Counted from the stretch's first letter, positions 44,552 to 56,845 are shown. The stretch is DNA of 64,000 bases from Artemisia argyi (GCA_030686995.1 CM060703.1:111320361-111384360), one strand, 5' to 3'. Program-made: numbers and translations. The notes: a model not told the origin generated them from the letters alone.

Positions 44552-47500
44552 TGATGAGTGTCTAAATACTCATCATTTTGTACTAATCTGAGCTGCCAAA
44601 ACATACAAAAACAATCAAATATGCATCAAAATACTTAAAATATCTTAGAAGTGTGTTTTATATGTTACAAATGCAAAATATGCAAAAACAGATGAAAAGC
44701 GTACAAAGTTTGCATAATTGGCAGTTTCAGTCCCTCAAGTTTCATAAATTGGCAAAACTAGTCCCTGGTTATTCTATAAAAATGAAAAAGTCATCAAAGG
44801 TCCTTTTTAATCATAAAGTTACATATTTAGTCCTTTGGTGCAAAGTTTCATAAAATTACAAGTTTAGTCCCTGTACTTTGCAAATTGACAGAAATGGTCC
44901 CTGGGATGTTAAAAACTTTGAGAAAATCAATTTTGGTCCTTGTACTAATAATCTTTTGCAGGAATGGTCCTTGGTTGAAAAAGTTTGGAGAAATTGCAAA
45001 AAGGCCCCTCAACTTTGCAAGTTTGGCAAAAATAGTCCTCGGATATTTAAAATATGAAAAACATCAAAAATGTCCTTGTACTATTTATTTATGGCAAGTT
45101 TAGTCCTTAAGTAAACTTTGGAAAAGATACACATCAGCCCCCCAAACTTTGTTTAAATTACAAATTTGGTCCTTGTGATTTCTACTTAAAAACCAAACGG
45201 ATCCTTTTTATAATAAATACCCAAAACCAAAATCCAAACCCAACACAACCATTACCCCAGCCCACCCACCTTCCTAGGCCCATTTCCCTTATCAACCCAG
45301 TGCACCCCCGTTATAATATTAAACGGGTCAACGCCCTTGGTCAAACCCACAAACCAAACCACCCAGTCATCCATTTTCCCTCCCAAAACCACCACCACCG
45401 CTGCTACCAAAACCACCCTCCACCTGGCCTTCCACCTCATCACTCACCTCTCCACGCAATTCCCCCAACTCTCCACTACCTCCCAAACGCATTTAAACCC
45501 ATAAAAGCCTCCCCACGTTATCCACAGTGGAATGAGACTTTTGGCGCCAAAAGGTGAAATCAAAGGTTCAGAGTGATTCAGCCAACCAATGGCTCAGATT
45601 AGAAGTGGGAATTGGTCCAGTGGGTCCCACATACCCTGGAAATGTCTACAAAAGGGAAAAGATGCAGAGATGGAAGATTATTAGTTTAGTTGTAGTGTAA
45701 CTTAGTCGTAGGTAGTGTAATTTAATCATTAAGTTGTATTTTAAATTAAAACAAGCTTGTATCAGTTAATTTCATGTAATTCTATCTTTAATTCAAGTCA
45801 ATTTCAAGTTTTCAGTTGATTCTCAGTTTATGCATTTTCATTAAATTCTCAAAAATCTCAAAAAGTTCTAATGTTGTTGTTATTGAATTCTAAAACTCAT
45901 ATAAAGCTTTGACAAAGCTTTTGAAAGCTTTTAGATAACTCAGAATCTAGTTTAGTAGTTAAACTCAAAAATAATCAAAAATATAAAGAAAATAGAAAAA
46001 TAAATAGGAAATCTGTGGTTATGAAGATTGAGCATTGGACATGGTGTGTTTTGGATTGCCTCTGGGTTAGTAGTCTTGTGGAAGACTGTTAGGAAAGATC
46101 TTGGTCCATGGTTCTTTGTTTCTCAGTCACATATCAACTGTAAGTCCTCAATTAGATTTATGCATAATCTTGTTCTTATTGTTATTAAGTAGTTTCTCTG
46201 GTTTAAATAACTTAATTAGTGAGTAAGTAATCTGTTGTAATCATAAAATCAGTAGAGTTAGTTTCAAAATCTAATAGTTATAATGTAATCAGTTAGTTAA
46301 GGGGTGTTTGGATCATGCTTAATCCATATGCTCAGGTTATCATTTGATGTTACTTATGGTTTACTTAGATTACTTAAGGTCACAATAGCTATAATAGGTC
46401 ATTAAAATCAGGCCTTGTTAGCCAAAAAGCCAAAATCACATCCTAAATCCCTTCACAGTTAACTGTGAAGGATTTGTGATGCACAAACCATCAATTTAGC
46501 TTATAAGTTGTATCTTTATCTTAATTTAGGTTAATAATAGCTTAATATAACATATACAGTTAGTAATGAGTATTAGAAATCCAAATTAGTCAAACTAGGT
46601 TAGTTTCATAAAAAGTCAAAAGTTCCATTCTCAGAAAAAACCAAAACTAGTAGGAATTGTTTAGAATTTAGTAGAAGGATTTAGGTCTTGTAATTTTGTA
46701 GATTACTAGTCTACCACTTCAACTTCAAGGTCTCAGTAACCTTTTATTTTTAGTAATTTTGCTGTTGGTCCCACCCTTGCTCAAAGTAACCTGCAGGGCA
46801 AGGTATTGCCCTGCTCCATCAGACTCAAGCCACCACCACTACTTAGTGGTGGTTTTCTGGCCACCTCAGTGGGCCCCATACCTTATACCTAGGTTTTCCC
46901 AACCCCCCTCCTAGTAGGCTCTTAGGATTGACCAATAGTTTGAACTGATACCCAGTGGACCCTACCTGAATTCAGCTTGGAAATTTGTCCCATAATCTGT
47001 CTCAGTCCACAATAAGCAAGTGCTTATTGTGGCTTATTGGCTTATTCAGTGTGTCCCAATGGCTTATTCTTGCTTTAACTTGTTTACTTAACTTATTAGA
47101 ACTAGAAAATACCATTGTGGGTCCTACATAAACTCAGTTGAGCTTATTTGCTTGTTTGGTCAAACTAAGTCAACTGTGGAAGTAATAAGCTTCCACAGTC
47201 CTTATTAATAAGCTATAAATTAGTTGTTTTTATTAAAGTTGTTTAATTTTAGGTATAATATAGATTAGTAAAAGAAAAATCCAGAAAAACAAATATAAAA
47301 ATAAGTGATAGTTTCTATTTAATTTAATTTAATTTAATTTAATTTTAATTTTCATTTTTAGATTTTTATTAAGAAAGTTGTGTTTTTATATTTTTAATAA
47401 TTAAATTTTAGGTTAAAGTATTTTTAACAATTTTCTCAGATTTTTATTCTGTCTTTTAGTATTAATTAGAATTAAAAATAGTTTTATTAATAATTAATCA

Positions 47501-48505
47501 ATAAATAAGTTTTAAATAGCATAATTAGTTTTTTTATAGTAACACCTATATTTTATATTTTTCCTAGCTTCTATAAGTCATAAAATAATTTTAGAAATTT
47601 TCTTGTGATTTATACTGTTCATTTACTAGTTTTCATAATTTAATTAGTGTAATTGGTAATTAATAAATAATTAGAATAATAATTAGTAAACTAGTTTATA
47701 AACATATAAAATAAAGTTTTTATAATTTTTTAGTATTCCTGTGATGGTTAATTAGATTTATAAAAATCTTCTTAATTATCTAAGTCTTTTTAGTATTCAT
47801 AATAATTTAAATCATTATAGTTAGTTAAATAATAATTAAATAGTTATTAATTAATGATAATTAGATAAATAGTCTTAATAATACAATTTTATTTTTAAAA
47901 TAAGTTTTATAATATTTTAGACTTTTACAAAGTTTAATTTTATATTTCTAAGACTTGTTTTACATTTTCTTATTTATTAGTTAATTATTAAATAAGTAAT
48001 AATAGTTATTAAATAATAATAGTTAATTAAATAATTAATAATAAATAATTAAATAATCTAAAAAATAGTTTTCTTTTTAATTTAAGTTTATTTTAAGTTT
48101 AAGTTTATAGAATTTTCATTTTTAGCCCCTGTAGTTTATTTTTCTTAAAACTCACATTTTTCTCAGCACGCAGTCGCGTCTAATTTTAATTTGGTGTACG
48201 TTTATACGTATTAGATATTTAGGTTTCACGTAATCGTTAAGATAGTTTATTTAAGTTATTTTAAGTTATAAAACCCTAGTTAAACACACACACACACACA
48301 CACACACACACTTTTTATTCATATCCTTGTTCATATTCACTGATCACAGATTCGTTTATAATAAAACATCGCACACCTCGTTGGGACATTACGACCCAGG
48401 GAAACACTGTATTCCACGGAAGCATTTGCCTCTTCTGTTTGACTATTATACTTGACCACTCACAAGTGGTTGACCAATAATTATCTGACCGTTTGAGGCG
48501 AATCA
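44552..48505 (+). repeat. Element H 5' LTR (3,954 bp)
   Basis: TGATGAGTGTCTAAATACTCATC to GGCGAATCA (the start is itself a short inverted repeat). 44700-45180 carries a degenerate tandem repeat of about 45 bases built on TTTGGTCCTTGTACTTTGC. Very A/T-rich from 47220 to 48120. (CA)n near 48285-48310. Confidence 0.92.
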
Positions 48506-48510
48506 AAATT

Positions 48511-48527
48511 TGGCGCCGCTGCCGGGG
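48511..48527 (+). promoter_or_regulatory. Primer-binding site of element H
   Basis: TGGCGCCGCTGCCGGGG, close to the complement of the tRNA-Asp 3' end, five bases from the LTR. Confidence 0.85.
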
Positions 48528-49170
48528 AGGTTGTGCGCTTATTTTAAACGTTTTTGCGTATTAGTGATTATGCATATACACCCATATTATATTTACCATC
48601 TTTTTCCTTTCCTATTTATTTGTTGTTTCTTAATGATAATTTAACATAATATTAGGCGTTTATGTTTTGGAATTTGACTATGGTTTGAAATGGTATTTTA
48701 ACTGTCAATATACATAATTTTTGATAATCCTAGGCTTAAGCTGTTTGACACCATGTTTATGCTTAAAAAGATTTGAATCTTGACAAATTATGATCTCTGG
48801 ATTGGATGAAATTGGTTTATACAGTTCTATGCTTTGAAAAGCTCATTTAGGTTTCATTTAAGGGTTGTTTGGATCTAATGGTTTAACTGTGTTAGAGGTT
48901 GTGTAGGGTGTTATTCTTGTTTGATATATGCCATATATGATTATTTTGACTCAGTGATAGCTTCAATTAAGTGGTGTAGCATGTTAGAAGTCAACTTGAC
49001 ATTTGATCATCTCAATATGAGCACTGTGATGTTGTTAGACCATAGAATCTTGCATATTAGTTTAAATGTTGTTTATCTTGTATATTTACCCATCCTTATT
49101 CATATTATTATAATATAAAAACAAAAACAGTTCCCGAAAACATTTTAAAATTAGTTTTCAACGAACAAAA

Positions 49171-49245
<75 letters not shown>

Positions 49246-49490
49246 CCTTTTTGTAGCATACAACTTGCCCAGTTTGATAGACCCCTCAGTTACAACATTT
49301 GGTTGTTGGCTGTTTTGAAAACAATTTGGTAGACGTTACAAACCTAGATTCCCTTTTAAGGGGCGGAAACGCGCAGTTTGTTAACTCCTCTATTGAGAAC
49401 GTTTGTTCGTTCAGTTGTCGGATTCCAGTTGCTGAGCTTTGTCAAGCCCAGATTCCCTTTCGAGGGGTGGTTGTTAGGATTTTTCTTTTC

Positions 49491-49525
<35 letters not shown>

Positions 49526-49527
<2 letters not shown>

Positions 49528-49638
49528 AATATCAAGATTAGGAAAATTGACAGTCAAAAGTATTTTCAATCCACAAATAGATTTCAACCATTAAAATCTT
49601 TTTGTATTTTATATTTTATAATGTTTTTGTATTTTTAT

Positions 49639-49702
<64 letters not shown>

Positions 49703-49815
49703 ATAAAAATACAAAAACATTATAAAATATAAAATACAAAAAGATTTTAATGGTTGAAATCTATTTGTGGATTGAAAATACTTTTGACTGTCAATTTTCC
49801 TAATCTTGGTATTCC
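49526..49815. repeat. 290-bp near-perfect palindrome centred on a (TA)n tract
   Basis: Arms 49526-49642 and 49699-49815 are reverse complements with one mismatch seen (GGAATATC against GGTATTCC). The loop is itself (TA)n, so the whole block can fold. Confidence 0.85.
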
Positions 49816-49956
49816 TAGGTCTAGATTGATTTAATCACTGGTCTACACTAAAAAGGGTTGGATATGCATAGCCCAATCCCTGGAAAGAGATAGATTAGGT
49901 TATTACAGTTTTATGTATTGAAAATCTCATTTAGGTTTCATTTTTAACCATTTCTT

Positions 49957-50020
<64 letters not shown>

Positions 50021-50494
50021 TTTCAAAAAAAAATGTTATAAAATATAAAATCTAAAAAGAATCTTCGTATCCTTTTCTAAGTTTCCTACGCTCAAAAAGG
50101 ATCCTTAGACTAATAAATTCTTCATAATTCTGTGAGTGAACCCCACTCCTATTTCTTACCCCTTTCTACCACCTAAGTGTGGGGGTGTGCCCCACATTTT
50201 GTACATAGATCTGAAAAACCTTGAAAATTGTATATAATAAAAAAACAGAATAATTGTTGTGTTACCCCACTTAGTTTTAAATGTTATCTTTTTACGTTCA
50301 AGGATTCGACATAATAGTCGGGATTTTGAATATTGAGGACAATATTCATTTCTAAGTGTGGGGGGGGGGGGGGGGGGGAAATTCTGGCGAATTTGATCAC
50401 TTATATACCCTTGTATGCCCTTTTTCCCCAAAAATGGCCAAAATTAAATTTTTTTTCATTTGGTGTTAGTATTTTACACTAAACACAACAAATG

Positions 50495-50900
50495 GTAATC
50501 AATCCGCCATGTCTAACCCACATAAGGATTGGCTAATCCAGGATCAAACAGTTCTTGGTAAAGATAACTCAAACCCGTTTATGGCTTGCAATTTGCCAAA
50601 AATTGTATGGTTCCTCAACTCCCCATATCCCATAAAGCGAATGAGTTGGCTAGCCCGCAAGATTATGGCTTGTGGTAAAGGCAGTGGAAAATCCATAATT
50701 GGTAATCAGCTCACCAAGATGTTGACTATTCCATCAAGAGTTGGCTAGTCCAGAAGCAAACGGCTTTTGGTAAAGACTAATCAAATCCGTTGACAGCTGG
50801 TGATTTGCTCAAAATCACACGGTTATCAGGTGTGCCACAGTTCTTACACCTGGCTACTCCAGAAGTGATGGCTTTTGGTAAAGAGTTTTTCAAATCCATT
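50495..50900 (+). repeat. Tandem modules before element H polypurine tract
   Basis: About four degenerate units of 80-100 bases, each with TTGGCTAGTCCAGAAG-like and TTTGGTAAAGAC-like blocks. The third unit (50735-50820) is closest to element G 40399-40490. Confidence 0.7.
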
Positions 50901-50940
50901 AAGTTTTTCTCAAAAGATTGCTAGGGACTAGCAATAGTTT

Positions 50941-50952
50941 AGTGTGGGGGAT
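50941..50952 (+). promoter_or_regulatory. Polypurine tract of element H
   Basis: AGTGTGGGGGAT directly before the 3' LTR. Confidence 0.85.
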
Positions 50953-53900
50953 TGATGAGTGTCTAAATACTCATCATTTTGTACTAATCTGAGCTGCCAA
51001 ATCATACAAAAACAATCAAATATGCATCAAAATACTTAAAATATCTTAGAAGTGTGTTTTATATGTTACAAATGCAAAATATGCAAAAACAGATGAAAAA
51101 CGTACAAAGTTTGCATAATTGGCAGTTTCAGTCCCTCAAGTTTCATAAATTGGCAAAACTAGTCCCTGGTTATTCTATAAACATGAAAAAGTCATCAAAG
51201 GTCCTTTTTAATCATAAAGTTACATATTTAGTCCTTTGGTGCAAAGTTTCATAAAATTACAAGTTTTGTCCCTGTACTTTGCAAATTGACAGAAATGGTC
51301 CCTGGGATGTTAAAAACTTTGAGAAAATCAATTTTGGTCCTTGTACTAATAATCTTTTGCAGGAATGGTCCTTGGGTGAAAAAGTTTGGAGAAATTGCAA
51401 AAAGGCCCCTCAACTTTGCAAGTTTGGCAAAAATAGTCCTCGGATATTTAAAATATGAAAAACATCAAAAATGTCCTTGTACTATTTATTTATGGCAAGT
51501 TTAGTCCTTAAGTAAACTTTGGAAAAGATACACATCAGCCCCCCAAACTTTGTTTAAATTACAAATTTGGTCCTTGTGATTTCTACTTAAAAACCAAACG
51601 GATCCTTTTTATAATAAATACCCAAAACCAAAATCCAAACCCAACACAACCATTACCCCAGCCCACCCACCTTCCTAGGCCCATTTCCCTTATCAACCCA
51701 GTGCACCCCCGTTATAATATTAAACGGGTCAACGCCCTTGGTCAAACCCACAAACCAAACCACCCAGTCATCTCTTTTCCCTCCCAAAACCACCACCACC
51801 GCTGCTACCAAAACCACCCTCCACCTGGCCTTCCACCTCATCACTCACCTCTCCACGTAATTCCCCCAACTCTCCACTACCTCCCAAACGCATTTAAACC
51901 CATAAAACCCTCCCACGTTATCCACAGTGGAATGAGACTTTTGGCGCCAAAAGGTGAAATCAAAGGTTCAGAGTGATTCAGCCAACCAATGGCTCAGATT
52001 AGAAGTGGGAATTGGTCCAGTGGGTCCCACATACCCTGGAAATGTCTACAAAAGGGAAAAGATGCAGAGATGGAAGATTATTAGTTTAGTTGTAGTGTAA
52101 CTTAGTCGTAGGTAGTGTAATTTAATCATTAAGTTGTATTTTAAATTAAAACAAGCTTGTATCAGTTAATTTCATGTAATTATATCTTTAATTCAAGTAA
52201 ATTTCAAGTTTTCAGTTGATTCTCAGTTTATGCATTTTCATTAAATTCTCAAAAATCTCAAAAAGTTCTAATGTTGTTATTTGTTGTTGTTATTGAATTC
52301 TAAAACTCATATAAAGCTCTGACAAAGCTTTTGAAAGCTTTTAGATAACTCAGAATCTAGTTTAGTAGTTAAACTCAAAACTAATAAAGAATATAAAGAA
52401 AATAGAAAAATAAATAGGAAATCTGTGGTTATGAAGATTGAGCATTGGACATGGTGTGTTTTGGATTGCCTCTGGGTTAGTAGTCTTGTGGAAGACTGTT
52501 AGGAAAGATCTTGGTCCATGGTTCTTTGTTTCTCAGTCACATATCAACTGTAAGTCCTCAATTAGATTTATGCATAATCATGTTCTTATTGTTATTAAGT
52601 AGTTTCTTTGGTTTAAATAACTTAATTAGTGAGTAAGTAATCTGTTGTAATCATAAAATCAGTAGAGTTAGTTTCAAAATCTAATAGTTATAATGTAATC
52701 AGTTAGTTAAGGGGTGTTTGGATCATGCTTAATCCATATGCTCAGGTTATCATTTGATGTTACTTATGGTTTACTTAGATTACTTAAGGTCACAATAGCT
52801 ATAATAGGTCATTAAAATCAGGTCTTGTTAGCCAAAAAGTAAAAATCACATCCTAAATCCCTTCACAGTTAACTGTGAAGGATTTGTGATCCACAAACCA
52901 TCAATTTAGCTTATAAGTTGTATCTTTATCTTAATTTAGGTTAATAATAGCTTAATATAACATATACAGTTAGTAATGAGTATTAGAAATCCAAATTAGT
53001 CAAACTAGGTTAGTTTCATAAAAGTCAAAAGTTCCATTCTCAGAAAAAACCAAAACTAGTAGGAATTGTTTAGAATTTAGTAGAAGGATTTAGGTCTTGT
53101 AATTTTGTAGATTAGTAGTCTACCACTTCAACTTCAAGGTCTCAGTAACCTTTTATTTTTAGTAATTTTGTTGTGGGTCCCACCCTTGCTCAAAGTAACC
53201 TGCAGGGCAAGGTGTTGCCCTGCTTCATCAGACTCAGGCCACCACCACTACTTAGTGGTGGTTTTTTGGCCACCTCAATGGGCCCCACACCTCATACCTA
53301 GGTTTTCCCAACCCCCTCCTAGTAGGCTCTTAGGGTTGACCAATAGTTTGACCTGATACCCAGTGGACCCCACCTGAATTCAGCTTGGAAATTTGTCCCA
53401 TAATCTGTCTCAGTCCACAATAAGCAAGTGCTTATTGTAGCTTATTGGCTTATTCAGTGTGTCCCAATGGCTTATTCTTGCTTTAACTTGTTTACTTAAC
53501 TTATTAGAACTAGAAAATACCACTGTGGGTCCCACATAAACTCAGTTGAGCTTATTTGCTTGTTTGGTCAAACTAAGTCAACTGTGGAAGTAATAAGCTT
53601 CCACAGTCCTTATTAATAAGCTATAAATTAGTTGTTTTTATTAAAGTTGTTTAATTTTAGGTATAATATAGATTAGTAAAAGAAAAATCCAGAAAAACAA
53701 ATATAAAAATAAGAGATAGTTTCTATTTAATTTAATTTAATTTTAATTTTCATTTTTAGATTTTTATTAAGAAAGTTGTGTTTTTATATTTTTAATAATT
53801 ACATTTTAGGTTAAAGTATTTTTAATAATTTTCTCAGATTTTTATTCTGTCTTTTAGTATTAATTAGAATTAAAAATAGTTTTATTAATAATTAATCAAT

Positions 53901-54895
53901 AAATAAGTTTTAAATAGCATAATTAGTTTTTATATAGTAACACCTATATTTTATATTTTTCCTAGCTTCTATAAGTCATAAAATAATTTTTGAAATTTTC
54001 TTGTGATTTATACTGTTCATTTACTAGTTTTCATAATTTAATTAGTGTAATTGGTAATTAATAAATAATTAGAATAATAATTAGTAAACTAGTTTAAAAA
54101 CATATAAAATAAAGTTTTTATAATTTTTTTGGATTCTTGTGATGGTTAATTAGATTTATAAAAATCTTCTTAATTATCTAAGTCTTTTTAGTATTCATAA
54201 TAATTTAAATCATTATAGTTAGTTAAATAATAATTAAATAGTTATTAATTAATGATAATTAGATAAATAGTCTTAATAATATAATTTTATTTTTAAAATA
54301 AGTTTTATAATATTTTAGACTTTTACAAAGTTTAATTTTATATTTCTAAGACTTGTTTTACATTTTCTTATTTATTAGTTAATTATTAAACAATTAATAA
54401 TAGTTATTAAATAATAATAATTAATTAAATAATTAATAATAAATAATTAAATAATCTAAAAAATAGTTTTCTTTTTAATTTAAGTTTATTTTAAGTTTAA
54501 GTTTATATAATTTTCATTTTTAGCCCCTGTAGTTTATTTTTCTTAAAACTCACATTTTTCTCAGCACGCAGTCACGTCTAATTTTAATTTGGTGTACGTT
54601 TATACGTATTAGATATTTAGGTTTCACGTAATCGTTAAGATAGTTTATTTAAGTTATTTTAAGTTATAAAACCCTAGTTAAACACACACACACACACACA
54701 CTTTTTATTCATATCCTTGTTCATATTCACTGATCACAGATTCGTTTTTAATAAAACATCGCACACCTCGTTGGGACATTACGACCCGGGGAAACACTGT
54801 ATTCCATGGAAGCATTTGCCTCATCTGTTTGACTATTATACTTGACCACTCACAAGTGGTTGACCAATAATTATCTGACCGTTTGAGGCGAATCA
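50953..54895 (+). repeat. Element H 3' LTR (3,943 bp)
   Basis: Partner of 44552-48505 with scattered substitutions and small indels (for example shorter TTTAA and CA runs). Ends GGCGAATCA before CCTCC. Confidence 0.92.
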
Positions 54896-54900
54896 CCTCC

Positions 54901-55785
54901 CGTTACACTTTAGATGAACATTGTCCCCAATGTTCAAGTAAAGAATGTAAAAGTGAAATATGTAAAAAGAATGAAATCAAATACTCCCCTGATTCGCTCG
55001 GTATGGATAATAAGGTGTCCAGGTTAAATCTTCCTCCAAGAATATGAACAATCAAAGCTTCCCTTCCAGAATAATAATCATCTTCTTGTCATACATAACC
55101 TGTAAATCCTGAGAAAACAGACAAGGCAACCTCGCATAAAATCGGCGGCAATCTACATATACTAAAAAATCCTAGAAAACAAAATAAGATATAATGCTTG
55201 TGGAATGATGTTTGCAGATTTCCTGGAGATTATAAAACTAATAATTCAACAAAAACTTTAAAACTCCGTTAGAAAAACAAAACTGGTAAAATTTCCAGAT
55301 TTTTTACACGTGACGCCGTCAAGAGTAAACTCATGACGCTGTCAGAAGTGACCTGCAGAAATTCTTATGTTAAGTTTCCGGAAAATTTCTGGAAAAACTA
55401 GGTTCTACTTCCTGGAAAATCCTGCAAAACTTCATTAGGACTCGATACAAGAATTTGACTCTAACAAATATGAATATACATGTTCACTTAATATTGTGGA
55501 GAATCATGATCGGTTTTGTTTCTTGAAAACATATTTGGAGTTTCCCCTTACACTTATCTTTTGCAAAAATACCTTTGGGTGAAGTTAAGACTAGGCAAAA
55601 CAACAAAATAAAGTATTTCCACTATTTAGTTTTGAAACATGATCTACCAACAATAAAAAATAAAGCATGCATACGGAAGCAAATAACAAACAAACAAAAA
55701 TAAAAATCACACAAAATCATGGGTTGCCTCCCAAGAAGCGCTTTTCTTTATTTACGAGTCTTGTAGCTAGACTCAAGGTCATGGG
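54901..55785 (-). other. Element E non-coding internal region, right part
   Basis: No supported gene. Continues the D-like sequence after H. Holds TGACGCCGTCA at 55312-55322 with a second related motif near 55335, and the conserved TTGGGAGGCAACCCA element (55719-55735). Confidence 0.7.
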
Positions 55786-56682
55786 TTACCGTGTATCACT
55801 TATGCTCACATAACCAAGCGTGAGCCATATAATGGTCGCCTCATCTTTCTTATAATCATCTCCTAACTCTAAACATCCGCGATAGTATCTTTTATTCTTT
55901 TCATGAGTATATTTAAGCCCTTTTCTCTTATCATTCTCACTTAGCATTTCTATGGGCGGATACCTACTACACTTCTCCATGGAAAAATCCTTGAACCTAG
56001 GGTGTGCACGGGGCATTTGGTAGACAAAATCTTCATTCCCATCCGAGAATGTAATTAACCCTTCCATAAGTTTTTCATCGAGGTTGGTCAACCTTTTGAA
56101 AGGTCTTCCAAACACAACTTGGGTCAACTTACTATCAATAAATTCTCCTAGATTCTCCATAACCATAAACTCAACAAAATAAACCAAGCTTCCTACAAAC
56201 ACATGCAATGGTATTGCCCTAGCAATAATATTTTCTTTTTTGTATTCTAACTCATCTACCATGATTTTATTATATTGATTACGCGAGATTATGTTCATTG
56301 GGAGAGATGAGTTAAGATAGGCGTTAAAGCTCCTAAATCCGATCTTACAAGGAAATTGCATGTTAAATGAACTATCACTCTCAATCCTTGTTCTAGGGTC
56401 GACATACCTAAGAGGGTTCACTTCCTCTTCCATCCTATCCTCATTAATCACATCACCATCATCAAGATCCTCATCGGAGTCTGAATAGTAAAAAGGACTA
56501 GCCCTATGGTCATCATCATGGTCAGACTCCTCTAACTCAGAATTGTTGTCAAAGTGGTGGTTAGGCGAGAGGTTAGGTGGGTTCTCATTTTCCACTAAAG
56601 GGATTGGGGCGGGCATTTGGAAAATCCTACGACGAAAAACATGAATAACAGGAATCAAACGATCAATGTTATTGTTATCCAT
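55786..56682 (-). CDS. Element E retroviral-protease-like ORF (inactive site)
   Basis: 298 codons, ATG at 56682, about 140 bases inside the primer site, fully open. N-terminal acidic Asp/Glu/Ser-rich third. The core from about residue 108 (PCKIGFRSFNAYL, NIISRNQYNKIM, HVFVGSLVYFVEFMVMENLGEF, VVFGRPFKRL) has the layout of gypsy retropepsins, with the final GRPF matching the usual LGRPF. The Asp-Ser/Thr-Gly catalytic triad is replaced by LNSS, so proteolysis is unlikely. Similar proteins are familiar to me from Asteraceae repeats. No gag, RT or integrase accompanies it. The intact frame may mean a retained non-catalytic role, or just youth. Confidence 0.7.
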   Translation of the reverse strand: MDNNNIDRLIPVIHVFRRRIFQMPAPIPLVENENPPNLSPNHHFDNNSELEESDHDDDHRASPFYYSDSDEDLDDGDVINEDRMEEEVNPLRYVDPRTRIESDSSFNMQFPCKIGFRSFNAYLNSSLPMNIISRNQYNKIMVDELEYKKENIIARAIPLHVFVGSLVYFVEFMVMENLGEFIDSKLTQVVFGRPFKRLTNLDEKLMEGLITFSDGNEDFVYQMPRAHPRFKDFSMEKCSRYPPIEMLSENDKRKGLKYTHEKNKRYYRGCLELGDDYKKDEATIIWLTLGYVSISDTR

Positions 56683-56820
56683 CGAGTTAGTTTACAAACA
56701 AAGGAAACAAAGAAATAAGATAGACTAAAGAGAACCTAAAAATTAAAAATAAAATCTTACTAGAAAGGAATCTAGCAAGTAGACCTAATAAAAAGAGATT
56801 CTAACCTAGACAATAACTAT

Positions 56821-56839
56821 TCCCCGGGCTGCGGCGCCA
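56821..56839 (-). promoter_or_regulatory. Primer-binding site of element E
   Basis: Minus strand TGGCGCCGCAGCCCGGGGA, Athila/Tat (tRNA-Asp-like) type. Confidence 0.8.
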
Positions 56840-56845
56840 AAAACT

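Larger units (their letters stand above)
48506..50952 (+). other. Element H internal region, non-coding
   Basis: Begins with the primer site (48511-48527). Holds four (TA)n tracts (about 49170-49241, 49496-49525, 49643-49700, 49958-50016), a 290-base near-perfect palindrome (49526-49815), three polypurine-like AGTGTGGGGG tracts (near 50178, 50355 and 50941), a run of about 20 G at 50359-50379, and tandem modules at 50495-50900 shared with element G. I see no domain in any frame; short frames in the (TA)n tracts are low-complexity. Confidence 0.8.
44552..54895 (+). mobile_element. Element H: large non-coding LTR retrotransposon derivative (LARD-like)
   Basis: 10,344 bp flanked by CCTCC (44547-44551 and 54896-54900). 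LTRs 44552-48505 (3,954 bp) and 50953-54895 (3,943 bp), internal region only 2,447 bp. Primer site TGGCGCCGCTGCCGGGG, tRNA-Asp-like, and polypurine tract AGTGTGGGGGAT, so the gypsy Athila/Tat type is likely. No gag, protease, RT or integrase motif in any frame. Long LTRs around a short non-coding core match the LARD concept; it would depend on proteins of another element. Confidence 0.88.

Noticed and set aside
45252..45557. Small Pro/His-rich protein in the H LTR (also 51653-51976)
   Set aside because: Present in both LTR copies on both strands as low-complexity CCACC/ACCACC sequence; no start or promoter support.
49299..49725. ORFs across (TA)n tracts
   Set aside because: Ile/Tyr runs produced by the dinucleotide repeat.
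50509..50748. 80-codon ORF before the H polypurine tract
   Set aside because: Lies in the tandem module shared with element G, where the equivalent is not open; the conservation is of DNA, not of protein.
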